The notes beneath the pieces were generated by a model that was not told where the DNA came from, did not search any database, and saw only the letters and a program-made list of their open reading frames with translations. The position numbers and the translations under genes were made by a program. Of a stretch of DNA of 64,000 nt, positions 11,441 through 23,800 are shown in pieces. The number at the start of each line of letters is the position of its first letter. Position 1 is the first letter of the stretch. The DNA is from Megaustenia siamemsis (taxonomy: Eukaryota; Mollusca; Gastropoda; Stylommatophora; Ariophantidae): NCBI GenBank assembly GCA_032433765.1, contig JAVIAB010000051.1, forward strand, positions 148,269,275 through 148,333,274. Reading direction: 5' to 3'.

Positions 11441-12689
11441 GGAACTTTACACAAAAACACTTTCTCTTCTCCCACACAAACACTCACATCTCATTGAACA
11501 CTTAAAATGCTCACAATCATGCAATGGTTATCCTTATAAAACTTCCCACCTCATATTTTTCTGTCTTTTACAAGTTCATGGCACAACTTTTCATGCCTCA
11601 TTTTCTGCTGTTTTTAGAGAACGCCTTTTAAAGAAACGATCCCCATATTTAACAAATGCAACGTTTCTCATTTCAAATAATAAGTTATATCCAGTGGAGA
11701 TAGCAAGCGTGCGATTGATGAGTGGTTATCTGGTTTAGTTCACACGGGGAGTCACATTGGAGAACCTAAAGGCTCTGTCATGTAAATTGAGTCAAAGATC
11801 GAAAACGAAGCTAGTCCAGACCGCTTTAGTCCTGTCAGAGCACAGGCTATTACTTGAGATCTTAACTGAATATTTAGACCATTGTCGTTGATGATTACCG
11901 CCCCTTGCATGGAGCCCCAAGCGGAATGACTTGTCCTGTCACTAACATTTGCAAGACTGCCACCTTCAACTGTCAGTTGGTCTCCCAGTGGAAAACAGCA
12001 TTTAGATATTAGCTGTTCCTGTTGCACGGAAATTGAAATAATTCATTGACCAAAATTGGGTTCAAGTTGCAATTCTTGTTCCTTTGAGACCTTCTATTAT
12101 GTTGGGCGAATCACAAGTAGACGTCCCATGTGTTGTCATGATACCGTACCTTTCAGTTCACTTATCTCAACTTATATATTCAATGACTAATCATCAACGT
12201 GTGTTCTAAACCAGGAGAACGCGAGTTCGACTTCCAGTACTGTTGTTGTTGATGTCACTATTGTTGTTGATGTAAAGCCACGAGTTAATGCTGTCAGGGT
12301 ACCCTTTTGCCCATTGATATGGCGGATCGAAACGGCTTTCTTGACATTCCCGGTTCTTACTGGAGAAGTTGAAGTTCGTTTATCCCAGGCTATGCTGGGA
12401 AACTACTAGTCCAGCCCAGAGGTACTGCAATACTGGGTCTTCTATACCAGTAACAGTCACCACTACAGGGAACACGGCGATCCTAGCTTCTGTTAGCCAG
12501 CTTTTTTGGACGCAGACTGTTACCAGTGGAGACCACGAAGAGGTAGAACTGCTAGGTCTTGGATGATGGTGTTCCAGTTCTGCTATTGCGACCGCAGGTC
12601 ACAGGCGCTTATGCTCCCCCACCCAACCCAATTCAGGTAGGTTAAAACGTTCTTTATATCGGCGGTGAAATAAAATCATAGATATAATA
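11441..12689. other. Intergenic, no gene recognised
   Basis: A 91-codon minus-strand ORF (12027-11752) shows no motif I recognise. A weak B-box-like GAGTTCGACTTCC lies near 12222. I see no array or transposon end. Confidence 0.4.
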
Positions 12690-13409
12690 GTAAAAGAAAG
12701 CAAAAGAAAGGTCTCAATCTGGATAGTAAGAAAACAGAAGTAATGGTCATATCGAAGAAACAATCATCACCATCATGCAGCATACAAATAAACAGGACAA
12801 ATGTGAAACAAGTGGTGAGCGTCAAATACTTGGGCACAATAATAACATCAATGGAAGATGCAGCACAGAAATAAAAAGCAGAATAGCTCAGGCCAAAACA
12901 GGATTTCAGAAAATGAAAAACGTCTTATTCAACAAGTCTATGTAAAAAAAAAGTGAGAATTAGACTTTATCAGTGTTATACAGATCCAATTCTGACCTAG
13001 GTTGGCTAATCATGGACACTAGACAAACAAATGTAAAGACCATAAGAGGACTTAGAGGTGGGATTTCTCAGAAAAATGTTGAAAGTTCCCTGGACAGCTA
13101 AAAAGACCAACGAGAAAATTCTCAAAGAGGCCAACACACTAAAAAGTAAGATTCTGAGAAACATCAGAAAGAAACAATTAACATTTTTCGGAAATATCAT
13201 GAGAAGAGGAAAGTTGGAGTATTTGGTTATAGCTCGCAATATACACAGGGAAAGAGAGATCACGGATGACAAAGAGAGAAGATACTAGATAACTTGGTGT
13301 CAGGGCATGGAAAACAGTCAACAACAGAATTGATATGATGCACTGTAGATAGAAGATTGTGGTAGGACATGATCGCTACTCCAATCGATATGGCACATGA
13401 TGATGATTT
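12690..13409 (+). pseudogene. LINE family A, RT C-terminal half (copy 2)
   Basis: The first part encodes LDSKKTEVMVISKK and VKYLGTIITS, the RT region after the catalytic motif. Next comes a frameshifted stretch with a run of A near 12943, then VPWTAKKTNEKILKEAN and KKQLTFFGNIMRRGKLEYLV from 13090. The 3' end is CATGATGATGAT at 13398-13409. Stops in every frame show that it is dead. This is one of the longer family A copies in the window. Confidence 0.8.
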
Positions 13410-13640
13410 ATTAAATACTCAGACCCGAAAACCTCTTCATGACTGCACTAGACATAGCGACATTTGTTCACCGGTCTGATATATGTGCCTTCTGTAGACC
13501 ACAAAATGTCGATCTATCTGTTGATGTCGTTTATTCGTTGACTAATCTCTACAAAATGATTCCACTAAGCTCACGGCGATTCATCGACTCCCTTTACTCT
13601 TCAAAGTCCGTTTTACGCGTCAAATGATCCTTTATTCCTT
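13410..13640. other. Short intergenic stretch
   Basis: Contains a 62-codon ORF with no recognisable motif. Nothing supportable. Confidence 0.35.
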
Positions 13641-14390
13641 TAGATTGAGAATACAAACAAAATACTCATAGATTGTATATAAACAAAATACTCATAGATT
13701 GTATATAAACAAAATACTCATAGATTGTATACAAACAAAATACTCATAGATTGTATATAAACAAAATACTCATAGATTGTATATAAACAAAATACTCATA
13801 GATTGTATATAAACAAAATACTCATAGATTGTATATAAACAAAATACTCATAGATTGTATATAAACAAAATACTCATAGATTGTATACAAACAAAATACT
13901 CATAGATTGTATACAAACAAATTACTCATAGATTGTATATAAACAAAATACTCATAGATTGTATATAAACAAAATACTCATAGATTGTATATAAACATAA
14001 TACTCATAGATTGTATATAAACAAAATACTCAAAGATTGTATATAAACAAAATACTCATAGATTGTATATAAACATAATACTCATAGATTGTATATAAAC
14101 AAAATACTCATAGATTGTATATAAACAAAATACTCATAGATTGTATACAAACAAAATACTCATAGATTGTATACAAACAAATTACTCATAGATTGTATAT
14201 AAACAAATTACTCATAGATTGTATATAAACAAATTACTCATAGATTGTATACAAACAAATTACTCATAGATTGTATACAAACAAATTACTCATAGATTGT
14301 ATATAAACAAAATACTCATAGATTGTATATAAACATAATACTCATAGATTGTATATAAACATAATACTCAGAGATTGTATATAAACAAAA
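13641..14390. repeat. 26-bp minisatellite, about 29 copies
   Basis: The AT-rich unit contains AACAAAATACTCATAGATTG followed by TATATA. Variants (ACAAA versus ATAAA, AAATTACTC versus AAAATACTC) are clustered, as expected from block duplication. Confidence 0.96.
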
Positions 14391-15295
14391 CCAAGAGACA
14401 CACTCGATGTTTCAAGCTGTAGATCTGATTTTAATTGGTGGAAGGATATGCCACAAACGTTACCTCAAAATATCAAGAAATTCATTAATAAAAGCACATA
14501 AGTAAACAATATCTAATATGATATAATGAAAAGATTTACAATAATACACTTAATAATAATGGTAATGAACAAAAGTAACCCATTGTGTGTTGAATGTAAA
14601 TTATAATCAACACCGATCCTGAGACACCAAAACGTTACTCTGCAAACAAGATAGAAATGCACAGTTGATATCTATATTACTGTAGCTTGTATCAGACAAG
14701 AACAGTCATTGACAGTAGAAAGTTCATAATCACAATCTGCAGATTGGAGTGTGTAAGAAATGTTGCAAATAATTGTAGATGATTGAATAAAGCAACAAAA
14801 ATGTATATAAAACAACACCAGTGACACTTCCAGTATGTGATTAAATCAAACATGCAATCATTAAATGGTTTAAACATCTGATCCAAAGATCCAGCAGCCG
14901 GAGCTCATTGCATACAAATAGAAAGCAGTACAGGAGGATTCAGGAGAGAAGATGGACAATACAGAAGGCATCAGACACAGTTGTTTGTGTTCGTCTCAAA
15001 GTGGCATTTTAGTTCTCGTCTTTATAAATTTATCAGCGTTTATGGATGAAGATGTCCTGGTCATTACACTTATTCTTTAATCAGATTTTATTGAAGCTGT
15101 TCCGGTTTGTGACACCTCACACAAAGCTTGTTGAGCTAATGTATATGTTTATGTATGAATGATATTTCAGCAGTTGATGATTGTAATAAAATAAAAGGAC
15201 ATAGAGTGGCAAAAATGAGAGCTTAAGAGGATCCAATAGTCAATTTGTAAGCACACAAGTTTTTTAAAATATAAGATACTTCTTCTAATCACATT
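14391..15295. other. AT-rich intergenic DNA
   Basis: No ORF above about 64 codons, no array and no element recognised. Confidence 0.45.
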
Positions 15296-15530
15296 TTTTT
15301 TCGTTAGCCAGCTTTTACCTCTGACGAAGTCCCTAGAGACTAGGAACTGAATTTTTTTCCGTCGATGAGTAATTGACGTTTCAAGCCAGGCCTCGCTGCT
15401 GAGACCAGGGGTGGTTGCCGCAGAGAGATATCATAAATACAAATCCCAACCGGTGTAGCCGGGATTTGAACCCACAATCTCTCTGTCTCGAGGCCGGCGT
15501 CTTGCCTCGAGATCAACCAGCCCACCCGAA
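15296..15530 (-). mobile_element. tRNA-derived SINE (minus strand)
   Basis: Read on the minus strand, a tRNA-like head contains a perfect RNA polymerase III B box (GGTTCAAATCC, rc near 15466) preceded by GGTTGATCTCGAGG as a candidate A-box region. A body of about 150 bp follows, down to about 15296. The cloverleaf is not convincing, so this is a SINE head and not a tRNA gene. Confidence 0.6.
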
Positions 15531-15555
15531 TCACATTTGAATGTACAAATTATAA

Positions 15556-15800
15556 TCATCATTATCATCAAGTACAATGCCTTCTGGTGTTGCTAATCAT
15601 GTCTCTCCACAACTCTCGATCTCGACAGTTATTTATCATTTCTGTTGTTGACCTTCTGCCAAGCCATCCTCTTAAGCTGTCTGGTACATTTTCTCTTTGT
15701 TTCCTTCTATCTCTTCATTCCTCAACTGTTACAATATATTTCAACTGTTCCCTTCTCATTACATGGCCAAATAAGACTATTGTTTCGTCTTTATAATGTA
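15556..15800 (-). pseudogene. LINE family A, 3' tail (copy 3)
   Basis: The reverse complement contains the RT tail block with GRRSTTEMIN-like sequence and ends in a CATCATTATCATCA run at 15556-15572. It is closely similar to copy 1 at 1432-1727 and is 5' truncated. Confidence 0.75.
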
Positions 15801-15817
15801 TATTAGAAGAACAATGT

Positions 15818-16015
15818 GTGTGGTGTTTTCTTCCAGAGAAGACACAACCTAACAAATTAACTGAAGTAGCATTAACAAAAACTGTGCAGAGAATCAAGAA
15901 ATATATTGAATATGGCAACAATTTGAGCAACACAACTGGCAATACCCAGAAAATAATAAACGACTATTTGCAACAGTTGACGGCAGATGCAGCAGGACAA
16001 ATAACGATAAAATAA
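15818..16015 (+). other. Unassigned 65-codon open frame after an acceptor-like site
   Basis: The frame follows TTTTCTTCCAG at 15826-15836, which resembles a 3' splice site. It encodes a hydrophilic, helix-prone peptide (EVALTKTVQRIKKYIEYG, later INDYLQQLTADAAGQITIK) ending at a TAA. I do not recognise it. It could be a last exon, a decayed transposon or chance. Confidence 0.2.
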
Positions 16016-16625
16016 AGAGAAAAATAACAGAATAAATGTAAACAACAAAATAACGTCAAATAGCGAATCAATAATGCTGATCACAGCGTGAATGAAAAAC
16101 ATTAAGGATCAACGATATGGTTTGAGTAATTAAAACGAGCTAGTGGCCTCTATCAACTTTGACAATGGATTATTTAAATATGTTTCCCTAAGCGCGTCAT
16201 CAAGGGACCAACATTTTTGTCAGTCCTACACGTTGCAATTGAGCTTCCATTAGCTGATTATTCGCCTTCTACCCGATGCTTGGGTCATTAAATGTAGTTT
16301 CATCACAATACATTCCAGTGAAACAGATCTCATACCATCACTGACGCCTTGTTGCGGTAAAGCTTTTCAGCCCAAGGTTCAGTAAGCGAATTCATTATTT
16401 TTGGCTCATTGATACTTGCACTGCCTGGCTCCGATTTGTGTCCACCACCTTCCACTGCCACAAACATTAACGAAAGAGACATGTTCGTCATATTTTTATC
16501 ATTAAAACGATGACAAGTCAAGTCAACTGATGTAGAAAGAAAACAAACCTAATTTGTAAATCGCTTGTAGTGTTATTCTTTTTTGTTACTGTCGGTATCG
16601 ATCAACGCCTTCCGTTTTGATTACG
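16016..16625. other. Intergenic, nothing recognised
   Basis: Only short ORFs without motifs. Confidence 0.4.
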
Positions 16626-17546
16626 CCATAGACCGACTAGCAGGATCATAACAATTGCGATCAGCTCTGATGATATCATAGATCGACTAAGAAGATCAAA
16701 TCTACTACCATAACCAGTCATGACTATATTATAGATCGACTAACAAGATCAAGTCTACTACCATAACCAGTCATGACTATATTATAGACCGACTAACAAG
16801 ATCAAATCTACTACCATAACCAGTCAAGACTATATTATAGACCGACTAACAAGATCAAGTCTACTACCATAACCAGTCATGGCTATATTATAGACCGACG
16901 AACAACATCAAGTCTACTACCATAACCAGTCATGACTATATTATAGACCGACTAACAAGATCAAGTCTACTACCATAACCAGTCATGACTATATTATAGA
17001 CCGACTAACAAGATCAAGTCTACTACCATAACCAGTCATGACTATATTATAGACCAACTAACAAGATCAAGTCTACTACCATAACCAGTCATGACTATAT
17101 TATAGACCGACTAACAAGATCAAGTCTACTACCATAACCAGTCATGACTATATTATAGACCAACTAACAAGATCAAGTCTACTACCATAACCAGTCATGA
17201 CTATATTATAGACCGACTAACAAGATCAAGTCTACTACCATAACCAGTCATGACTATATTATAGACCGACTAACAAGATCAAGTCTACTACCATAACCAG
17301 TCATGACTATATTATAGATCGACTAACAAGATCAAGTCTACTACCATAGCCAGTCATGACTATATTATAGACCAACTAACAAGATCAAGTCTACTACCAT
17401 AACCAGTCATGACTATATTATAGACCGACTAACAAGATCAAGTCTACTACCATAATCAGTCATGACTATATTATAGACCAACTAACAAGATCAAGTCTAC
17501 TACCATAACCAGTCATGGCTATATTATAGACCAACTAACAAGATCA
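16626..17546. repeat. 53-bp minisatellite, about 17 copies
   Basis: The unit includes GACCGACTAACAAGATCAAG, then CCATAACCAGTCATGAC. The first two units are more diverged. It is related to the 54-bp array at 17976-18275, from which it is separated by an insertion. Confidence 0.96.
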
Positions 17547-17551
17547 AAAGT

Positions 17552-17961
17552 TATAAATTTATGGTTATAGAAGGCCCCGGTATCACTGCAAACGAATTAA
17601 AATCCATAATTGTTCAACCGCCCGTGCCAGTGGAATCATCCGAATTACTATTTCATCTCCCAAACTAAGAAAGTTAGCTGTAATCCCCATCGTAGCAGTA
17701 TAAGCGCACGCCAAAAGACATACGGTGAAACCGCACAGAAAGTGAACACAACCATCTGTTACCTGTCATACGATATCATCATTCATCGTAAACAATCGGA
17801 ATATTGAAACACGATTAAAACGGATAAAACGCACAGCTCACGGTGTGCACGGAGCACTTAACTCAGTAGTTCCTGCAACAAGTCATATTGGAATATGAGG
17901 AAACTGTAACGAGGAACACTTTTCATACATAGTCTTTAATTGTTTATGCCGCCTATCCACC
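17552..17961 (-). mobile_element. Interspersed element G, copy 1 (unclassified retroposon)
   Basis: About 410 bp that matches 58457-58985 in the opposite orientation at high similarity. It is flanked by a 9-bp direct repeat, ATCAAAAGT, at 17543-17551 and 17962-17970, which indicates insertion with target-site duplication. Copy 2 ends in (AATAAC)n, so the sense strand here is probably minus. On that strand a partly open frame holds GDEIVIRMIPLARAVEQLWI, also seen in copy 2. No domain is recognised. It split an older minisatellite. Confidence 0.7.
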
Positions 17962-17975
17962 ATCAAAAGTGCTTA

Positions 17976-18275
17976 ACCACTGATCATGACTTCATCATAG
18001 ACAGACTAACAAGATCAGAACTACTAGCAACCACTGATCATGACTTCATCATAGACAGACTAACAAGATCAGAACTACTACCAACAACTGATCATGACTT
18101 CATCATAGACAGACTAACAAGATCAGAACTACTAGCAACCACTGATCATGACTTCATCATAGACAGACTAACAAAATCAGAACTACTAGCAACCACTGAT
18201 CATTACTTCATCATAGACAGCCTAACAAGATCAGAACTGTTACCAAGCCCAGTCCTGACTACTTTATAAATCAAC
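17976..18275. repeat. 54-bp minisatellite, 5 to 6 copies
   Basis: The unit contains GATCATGACTTCATCATAGA and CAGACTAACAAGATCAGAAC. It shares GACTAACAAGATCA and CATGACT blocks with the 53-bp array to its left. The plus frame is open (18-residue unit), but I see no sign of a gene. Confidence 0.95.
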
Positions 18276-18472
18276 TAACGAGATCTATTGTCAAAACCAA
18301 ATTTAATGGAGTCATAAGAAGCCTTGCAGAACTAAGACCTCTCAAGGTTTTATAGACAGACTTGAGATCAGGCTATCACAGTAAAAGTACCCTCCTTGCA
18401 AGACAATTGAGAATGGATTATTACACATGATTAATTATGTATATATATAATTAATTCTATATAAAACATCAG

Positions 18473-19577
18473 TAGTGAGACATGTTGTTTTGACACGTAT
18501 GACGAAACAAAGACAAAGAGTAAGAGGAAAGGAGGAAAGATTTTACTCTGTAAGTACAAGAGTTATATAGTCAAATACCACCACTTTTCCATGGTGGAGA
18601 GTGGTGGAACCTCCCGCAGAGTGATGCAATGATATATATATATGAGCCTGGGAGAATATGACTGTTCGTTCATGTCGTCAAGGTGTCCGGTTAGCGCAAT
18701 CGATAGGCGGTTGGCTTACCACGGCAACAGCCGGGGTTCGTACCCTGGCGAGGGCACCTGGGTTTTACTAATTCCCTAAAAATTAGTGGGAGCCGCGATA
18801 GCTCAGTGGTTAGTGAACTGGACTACTACGGACAAGGGGTAGGGTTCGATCCCAACCTACGGCTCCGGGTTCACCCAGCCTTAAATGGGTACCGGATTTT
18901 TTCTGGGAAAGTAAAGCAGCACGGGCGTAATACCGACCACATTACCCCAAAAATCATGTGCTGAAGGTCTGTAAAATATAGGGTCACTAACACCATATTT
19001 CCCTATACGCCACTTGGCGTGACGGGGGGTACTTTACTACTTTTTACGTTCATGTCGTCAGCAAGATTTGCTATTATTTATATGTATGTATACCTGATTA
19101 TGGTCCGTATCTATCTTAAATATTGTCCCTTTACGTCCGCAAGGAAATAATAACTATTAATTTATTATTATTAGTATATATGAACATTATCTGTGAAATA
19201 ACTAACATATCGCTAGTCCCTAATATAGTAGTTTCGCTTCCGGAGTGGGTGTGGTCTATAGCCGGACAACATACACTCGCTCCTATTGGTAGTTGAAAAT
19301 GGCGCGAAACACTGATGTCTATTACTCATTAACCAATCTACTCAATTATTCCACAACTACCCCCTTCATCAGCTTAACATCCACCATACTTCTTCCAAGT
19401 CCCATACATATATACATATATATATCATAGCATCACTCTGCGGGAGGTTCCACCACTCTACACCATGGAAAAGTGGTGGTATTTGTCTATATAACTCTTG
19501 TACTTACAGAGTAAAATCTTTCCACCGTTCCTCCCGTCTTTGTTACGTCATACGTGTCGAAACAACATGTCTCACTA
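18473..19577. mobile_element. Long-TIR DNA transposon (non-autonomous), interrupted by a SINE
   Basis: The left arm, 18475 to about 18645, is the inverted complement of about 19415-19575. Both ends begin GTGAGACATGTTGTTT and both are flanked by TA. Landmarks shared by the arms are the CCACCACTTTTCCATGG and CCTCCCGCAGAGTGATG blocks. The interior (19061-19410) has no transposase frame. Without the SINE and one copy of its target site the element would be about 725 bp. The TA flank suggests a Tc1/mariner-like or similar TA-targeting superfamily, but the class is not certain. Confidence 0.75.
18681..19046 (+). mobile_element. Two-headed tRNA-derived SINE with 14-bp target-site duplication
   Basis: The direct repeat CGTTCATGTCGTCA at 18667-18680 and 19047-19060 brackets the insertion. 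Head 1 (18681-18762) has a perfect B box (GGTTCGTACCC) and paired acceptor-like ends (AGGTGTC/GGCACCT). Head 2 (from 18789) has a perfect A box (TAGCTCAGTGG) and a perfect B box (GGTTCGATCCC). Head 2 and its body to 19046 match single-headed copies at 35924-36179 and, on the minus strand, 31398-31660. The 3' end is GGGGTACTTTACTACTTTTTA. Anticodon arms do not fold properly, so neither head is a tRNA gene. Confidence 0.9.
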
Positions 19578-19580
19578 TTC

Positions 19581-20745
19581 ACATCTAACTACATCATGTC
19601 TGTACAAGACATCTAACTACATCATGTCTGTACAAGACATCTAACAACATCATGTCTGTACAGCACATCTAACTACATCATGTCTGTACAAGACATCTAA
19701 CTACATCATGTCTGTACAACACATCTAACTACATCATGTCTGTACAGCACATCTAACTACATCATATCTGTACAAGACATCTAACTACAACATGTCTGTA
19801 CAACACATCTAACTACAGCATGTCTGTACAACACATCTAACTACAGCATGTCTGTACAACACATCTAACTATAGGATGTCTGTACAACACATATAATTGC
19901 ATCATGACTGTACAACACATCTAACTATATCATATCTGTACAACACATCTAACTATAGGATGTCTGTACAACACATATAATTACATCATGACTGTACAAC
20001 ACATCTAACTATAGGATGTCTGTACAACACATCTAACTATAGCATGTCTGTACAACACATCTAACTATAGAATGTCTGTACAACACATCTAACTATTGGA
20101 TGTCTGTACAACACATCTAACTATAGGATGTCTGTACAACACATCTAACTATAGGATGTCTGTACAACACATCTAACTATATCATGTATGTAAACACATC
20201 TAACTATAGCATGTCTGTACAACACATCTAACTATAGCATGTCTGTACAACACATCTAACTATATCATGTATGTAAACACATCTAACTATAGCATGTCTG
20301 TACAACACATCTAACTATAGCTTGTCTGTACAACACATCTAACTATATCATGTATGTAAACACATCTAACTACAGAATGCCGTACAACACATCTAACTAC
20401 AGCATGTCTGTACAACACATCTAACTACAGAATGCCGTACAACACATCTAACTATAGCATGTCTGTACAACACATCTAACTATGTCATGTATGTAAACAC
20501 ATCTAACTATAGCATGTCTGTACAACACATCTAACTACAGCATTTCTGTACAACACATCTAACTACAGAATGTCTGTACAACACATAAAACTATAGAATG
20601 TCTGTACAACACATCTAACTACAGAATGTCTGTACAACACATAAAACTATAGAATGTCTGTACAACAGATCTAACTACAGAATGTCTGTACAACACATCA
20701 AACTATAGAATGTCTGTACAACACATCAAACTATAGAATGTCTGT
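19581..20745. repeat. 28-bp minisatellite, about 41 copies
   Basis: The unit is CATCTAACTACATCATGTCT plus GTACAACA. It starts four bases after the end of the long-TIR element. Subvariants (TAGGATG, TAGCATG, CAGAATG, and short TATGTAAACA units) are clustered. Confidence 0.96.
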
Positions 20746-21372
20746 AGAAACCAATTGTAGATTCAAATTGTTGCTTCAGCATCTGTGTTCCAACCCACTT
20801 CTTACATGAGATCCACTCATTCCAGCACTGGCAGGTTTTTATCAGTTATTACTTTCTATCCTTTCTCACGGCAGTAAGCTACAGTACTACAAAGTACAGT
20901 ATGTATCTAAGTACATTAGGTCATTTCAGTAAATGTTCAACGTCACCTGGAGCAGATACACATCCTAGTTCAGAACCTGTAAATGTGATTGAAGCGAAAT
21001 TCTAAAATAACACAATTTGAATTTTCATTAAATTCGATAGTCTAATATTTCCCAAACAGCTAAAACAGCAATAATACAGATCAAATATCAGTATGGCACT
21101 TATTTCATGTACTGGGTCTGTGCAAAAAGTACACTGTAGGGAAAAGCGGGGGAAATTATTCTTTCGGAAACGAAAAAAAACCCGCATACCCAGTGCAGTT
21201 GCGGTAATGTGTTGAAGTTTTCATTTATTCCCAAAATAATAAAGTGCACTTTGATGACTCCACTGTGGATCGAACCACGTCAACCCACAATAGAATAAAG
21301 TGCACTTCTTTTCTTTTCTAATTATTTTACTATATCCGCATTAGTTGAAGCACACTGAAAGAGGGTAAATTA
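20746..21372. other. Intergenic, with a probable SINE remnant
   Basis: Contains, on the minus strand, a perfect B box (GGTTCGATCC, rc near 21262) followed by a body alignable to the remnant near 4556-4665. No protein gene is seen. Confidence 0.4.
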
Positions 21373-22371
21373 GAACAACAACCCTCATAGATAAAGAACT
21401 AAATAGGCTACATGTCGATATTGCTGCCCTACAAGAAACAAGACTTTCAGACTGTGGCTCTGTTACTTCCAAAAGAAGAGCTATTATATATACTCGGTGA
21501 TTTCAACGCACACACAGGATCTAACCAACAATCTTGGCCAACATGTCTAGGTCATCACGGCATTGGAAAAAATCAACGAAAATGGCCAGAGACTCCTAGA
21601 ATTCTGTTCAGATAATCATCTATGTGTAACTAATACCTACTTTAATGTGAAACACAAATATAAAGTAACATGGCGTCATGCTAGAAGCGGTCACTGGCAC
21701 CAACTAGACCTAGTTCTTGCACGTAGGCAGTCTTTAAATAACATCAGAATAACACGAACATATCACAGTGCAGACTGCAATACAGACCATGATCTCGTCA
21801 TCAGTAAGATCAAAGCTAGAAGTAGTCGTATTTACAAATCAAGAGAGCCTGCAGCAGCCAAGATCAACATCACAGCGACTGAAATCTCATCAAACAAAGA
21901 CATTTTTAGATATAAGTTTGAAGAACTGGTAGAAGAAGCAGAAGATTCATCAAGTGTGGATGACAACTGGTGCTCCCTGAAAGCACACATCTATAATTGC
22001 GCTCTATCTACCTACGGCCAAAAACGGTTCTCAAAGAACGACTGGGTCGAAGAAAATGTAGCAAGACTAGACCCACTAATAGCTAATAAGAAAAAGACAC
22101 TGCTGAACTTCAAAAATAACCCCAATCAAATCACCAAGGATCAGCTTAAACATGCACAAGCCACTCTTCAACGCGAAGCAAGACGATGCGCAAATGAATA
22201 CTGGAACAATCTTTGCTTTGAAATACAGAAAGCCTCAGACAGGGGCGACTCAAAAACCATGCATGACAATATAAAAAAGGCCCTTGGACCAAAAATAACC
22301 AAATTAGCCCCCCTAAAATCCAAGTTTGGAGAACCTATTACTGACAAGGGACAACAAATGGAAAGATAGGT

Positions 22372-23800
22372 TGAACACTACTCCAACCTATACCATGATG
22401 ACAGACCAGCAAGCACAGTTCTAGAACACTACTCCAACCTATACCATGATGACAAACCAGCAAACACACTTCTAGCACAATCAATACCTAAATATCCTAC
22501 AATGTCTGAGTTGTACGTTAAGCCTTTTATGATGACAGACCAGCAAACACAGTTCTAGAACACTACTCCAACCTATACCATGATGACAGACCAGCAGGCA
22601 CAGCCCTAGAACACTACTCCAACCTATACCATGATGACAGACCAGCAAGCACACTTCTAGAACACTACTCCAACCTATACCATGATGACAGACCAGCAAA
22701 CACACTTCTAGAACACTACTCCAACCTATACCATGATGACAGACCAGCAAGCACACTTCTAGAACACTACTCCAACCTATACCATGATAACAGACCAGCA
22801 GGCACAGCCCTAGAACACTACTCCAACCTATACCATGATGACAGACCAGCAGGAACAGCCCTAGAACACTACTCCAACCTATACCATGATGACAGACCAG
22901 CAGGCACAGCCCTAGAACACTACTCCAACCTATACCATGATGACAGACCAGCAAGCACAGCTCTAGAACACGACTCCAACCTATACCATGATGACAGACC
23001 AGCAAACACACTTCTAGCACAATCAATACCTAAATATCCTACAATGTCTGAGTTGTACGTTAAGCCTTTTATGATGACAGACCAGCAAACACAGCTCTAG
23101 AACACTACTCCAACCTATACCATGAGGACAGACCAGCAAGCACAGCTCTAGAACACTACTCCAACCTATACCATGATGACAGACCAGCAAGCACAGCTCT
23201 AGAACACTACTCCAACCTATACCATGATGACAGACCAGCAAGCACAGCTCTAGAACACTACTCCAACCTATACCATGAGGACAGACCAGCAAGCACAGCT
23301 CTAGAACACTACTCCAACCTATACCATGAGGACAGACCAGCAAGCACAGCTCTAGAACACTACTCCAACCTATACCATGAGGACAGACCAGCAAGCACAG
23401 CTCTAGAACACTACTCCAACCTATACCATGATGAGAGACCAGCAAGCACAGCTCTAGAACACTACTCCAACCTATACCATGATGACAGACCAGCAAACAC
23501 ACTTCTAGCACAATCAATACCTAAATATCCTACAATGTCTCAGTTGTACGTTAAGCCTTTTATGATGACAGACCAGCAAACACAGCTCTAGAACACTACT
23601 CCAACCTATACCATGAGGACAGACCAGCAAGCACAGCTCTAGAACACTACTCTAACCTATACCATGAGGACAGACCAGCAAGCACAGCTCTAGAACACTA
23701 CTCCAACCTATACCATGATGACAGACCAGCAAACACAGTTCTAGAACACTACTCCAACCTATACCATGATGACATACCAGCAAGCACACTTCTAGCACAA
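22372..23800. repeat. 51-bp minisatellite with higher-order structure inside LINE C
   Basis: A unit of 51 bp (17 codons) encodes EHYSNLYHDDRPASTVL, the linker between endonuclease and RT. At 22467, 23008 and 23498 the array is broken by the same junction: a piece of downstream RT sequence (CTTCTAGCACAATCAATACC through TACAATGTCTGAGTTGTACG) that then jumps back into the repeat at TTTTATGATGACAGACC. These mark longer blocks of 541 and 490 bp. Confidence 0.93.

Noticed and set aside
11752..12027. 91-codon minus-strand ORF as a gene
   Set aside because: No recognisable motif, splice context or repeat support. The length is compatible with chance.
18681..18865. Functional tRNA genes
   Set aside because: A and B boxes are good, but the anticodon arms do not pair properly, a SINE body follows, and a target-site duplication brackets the unit.
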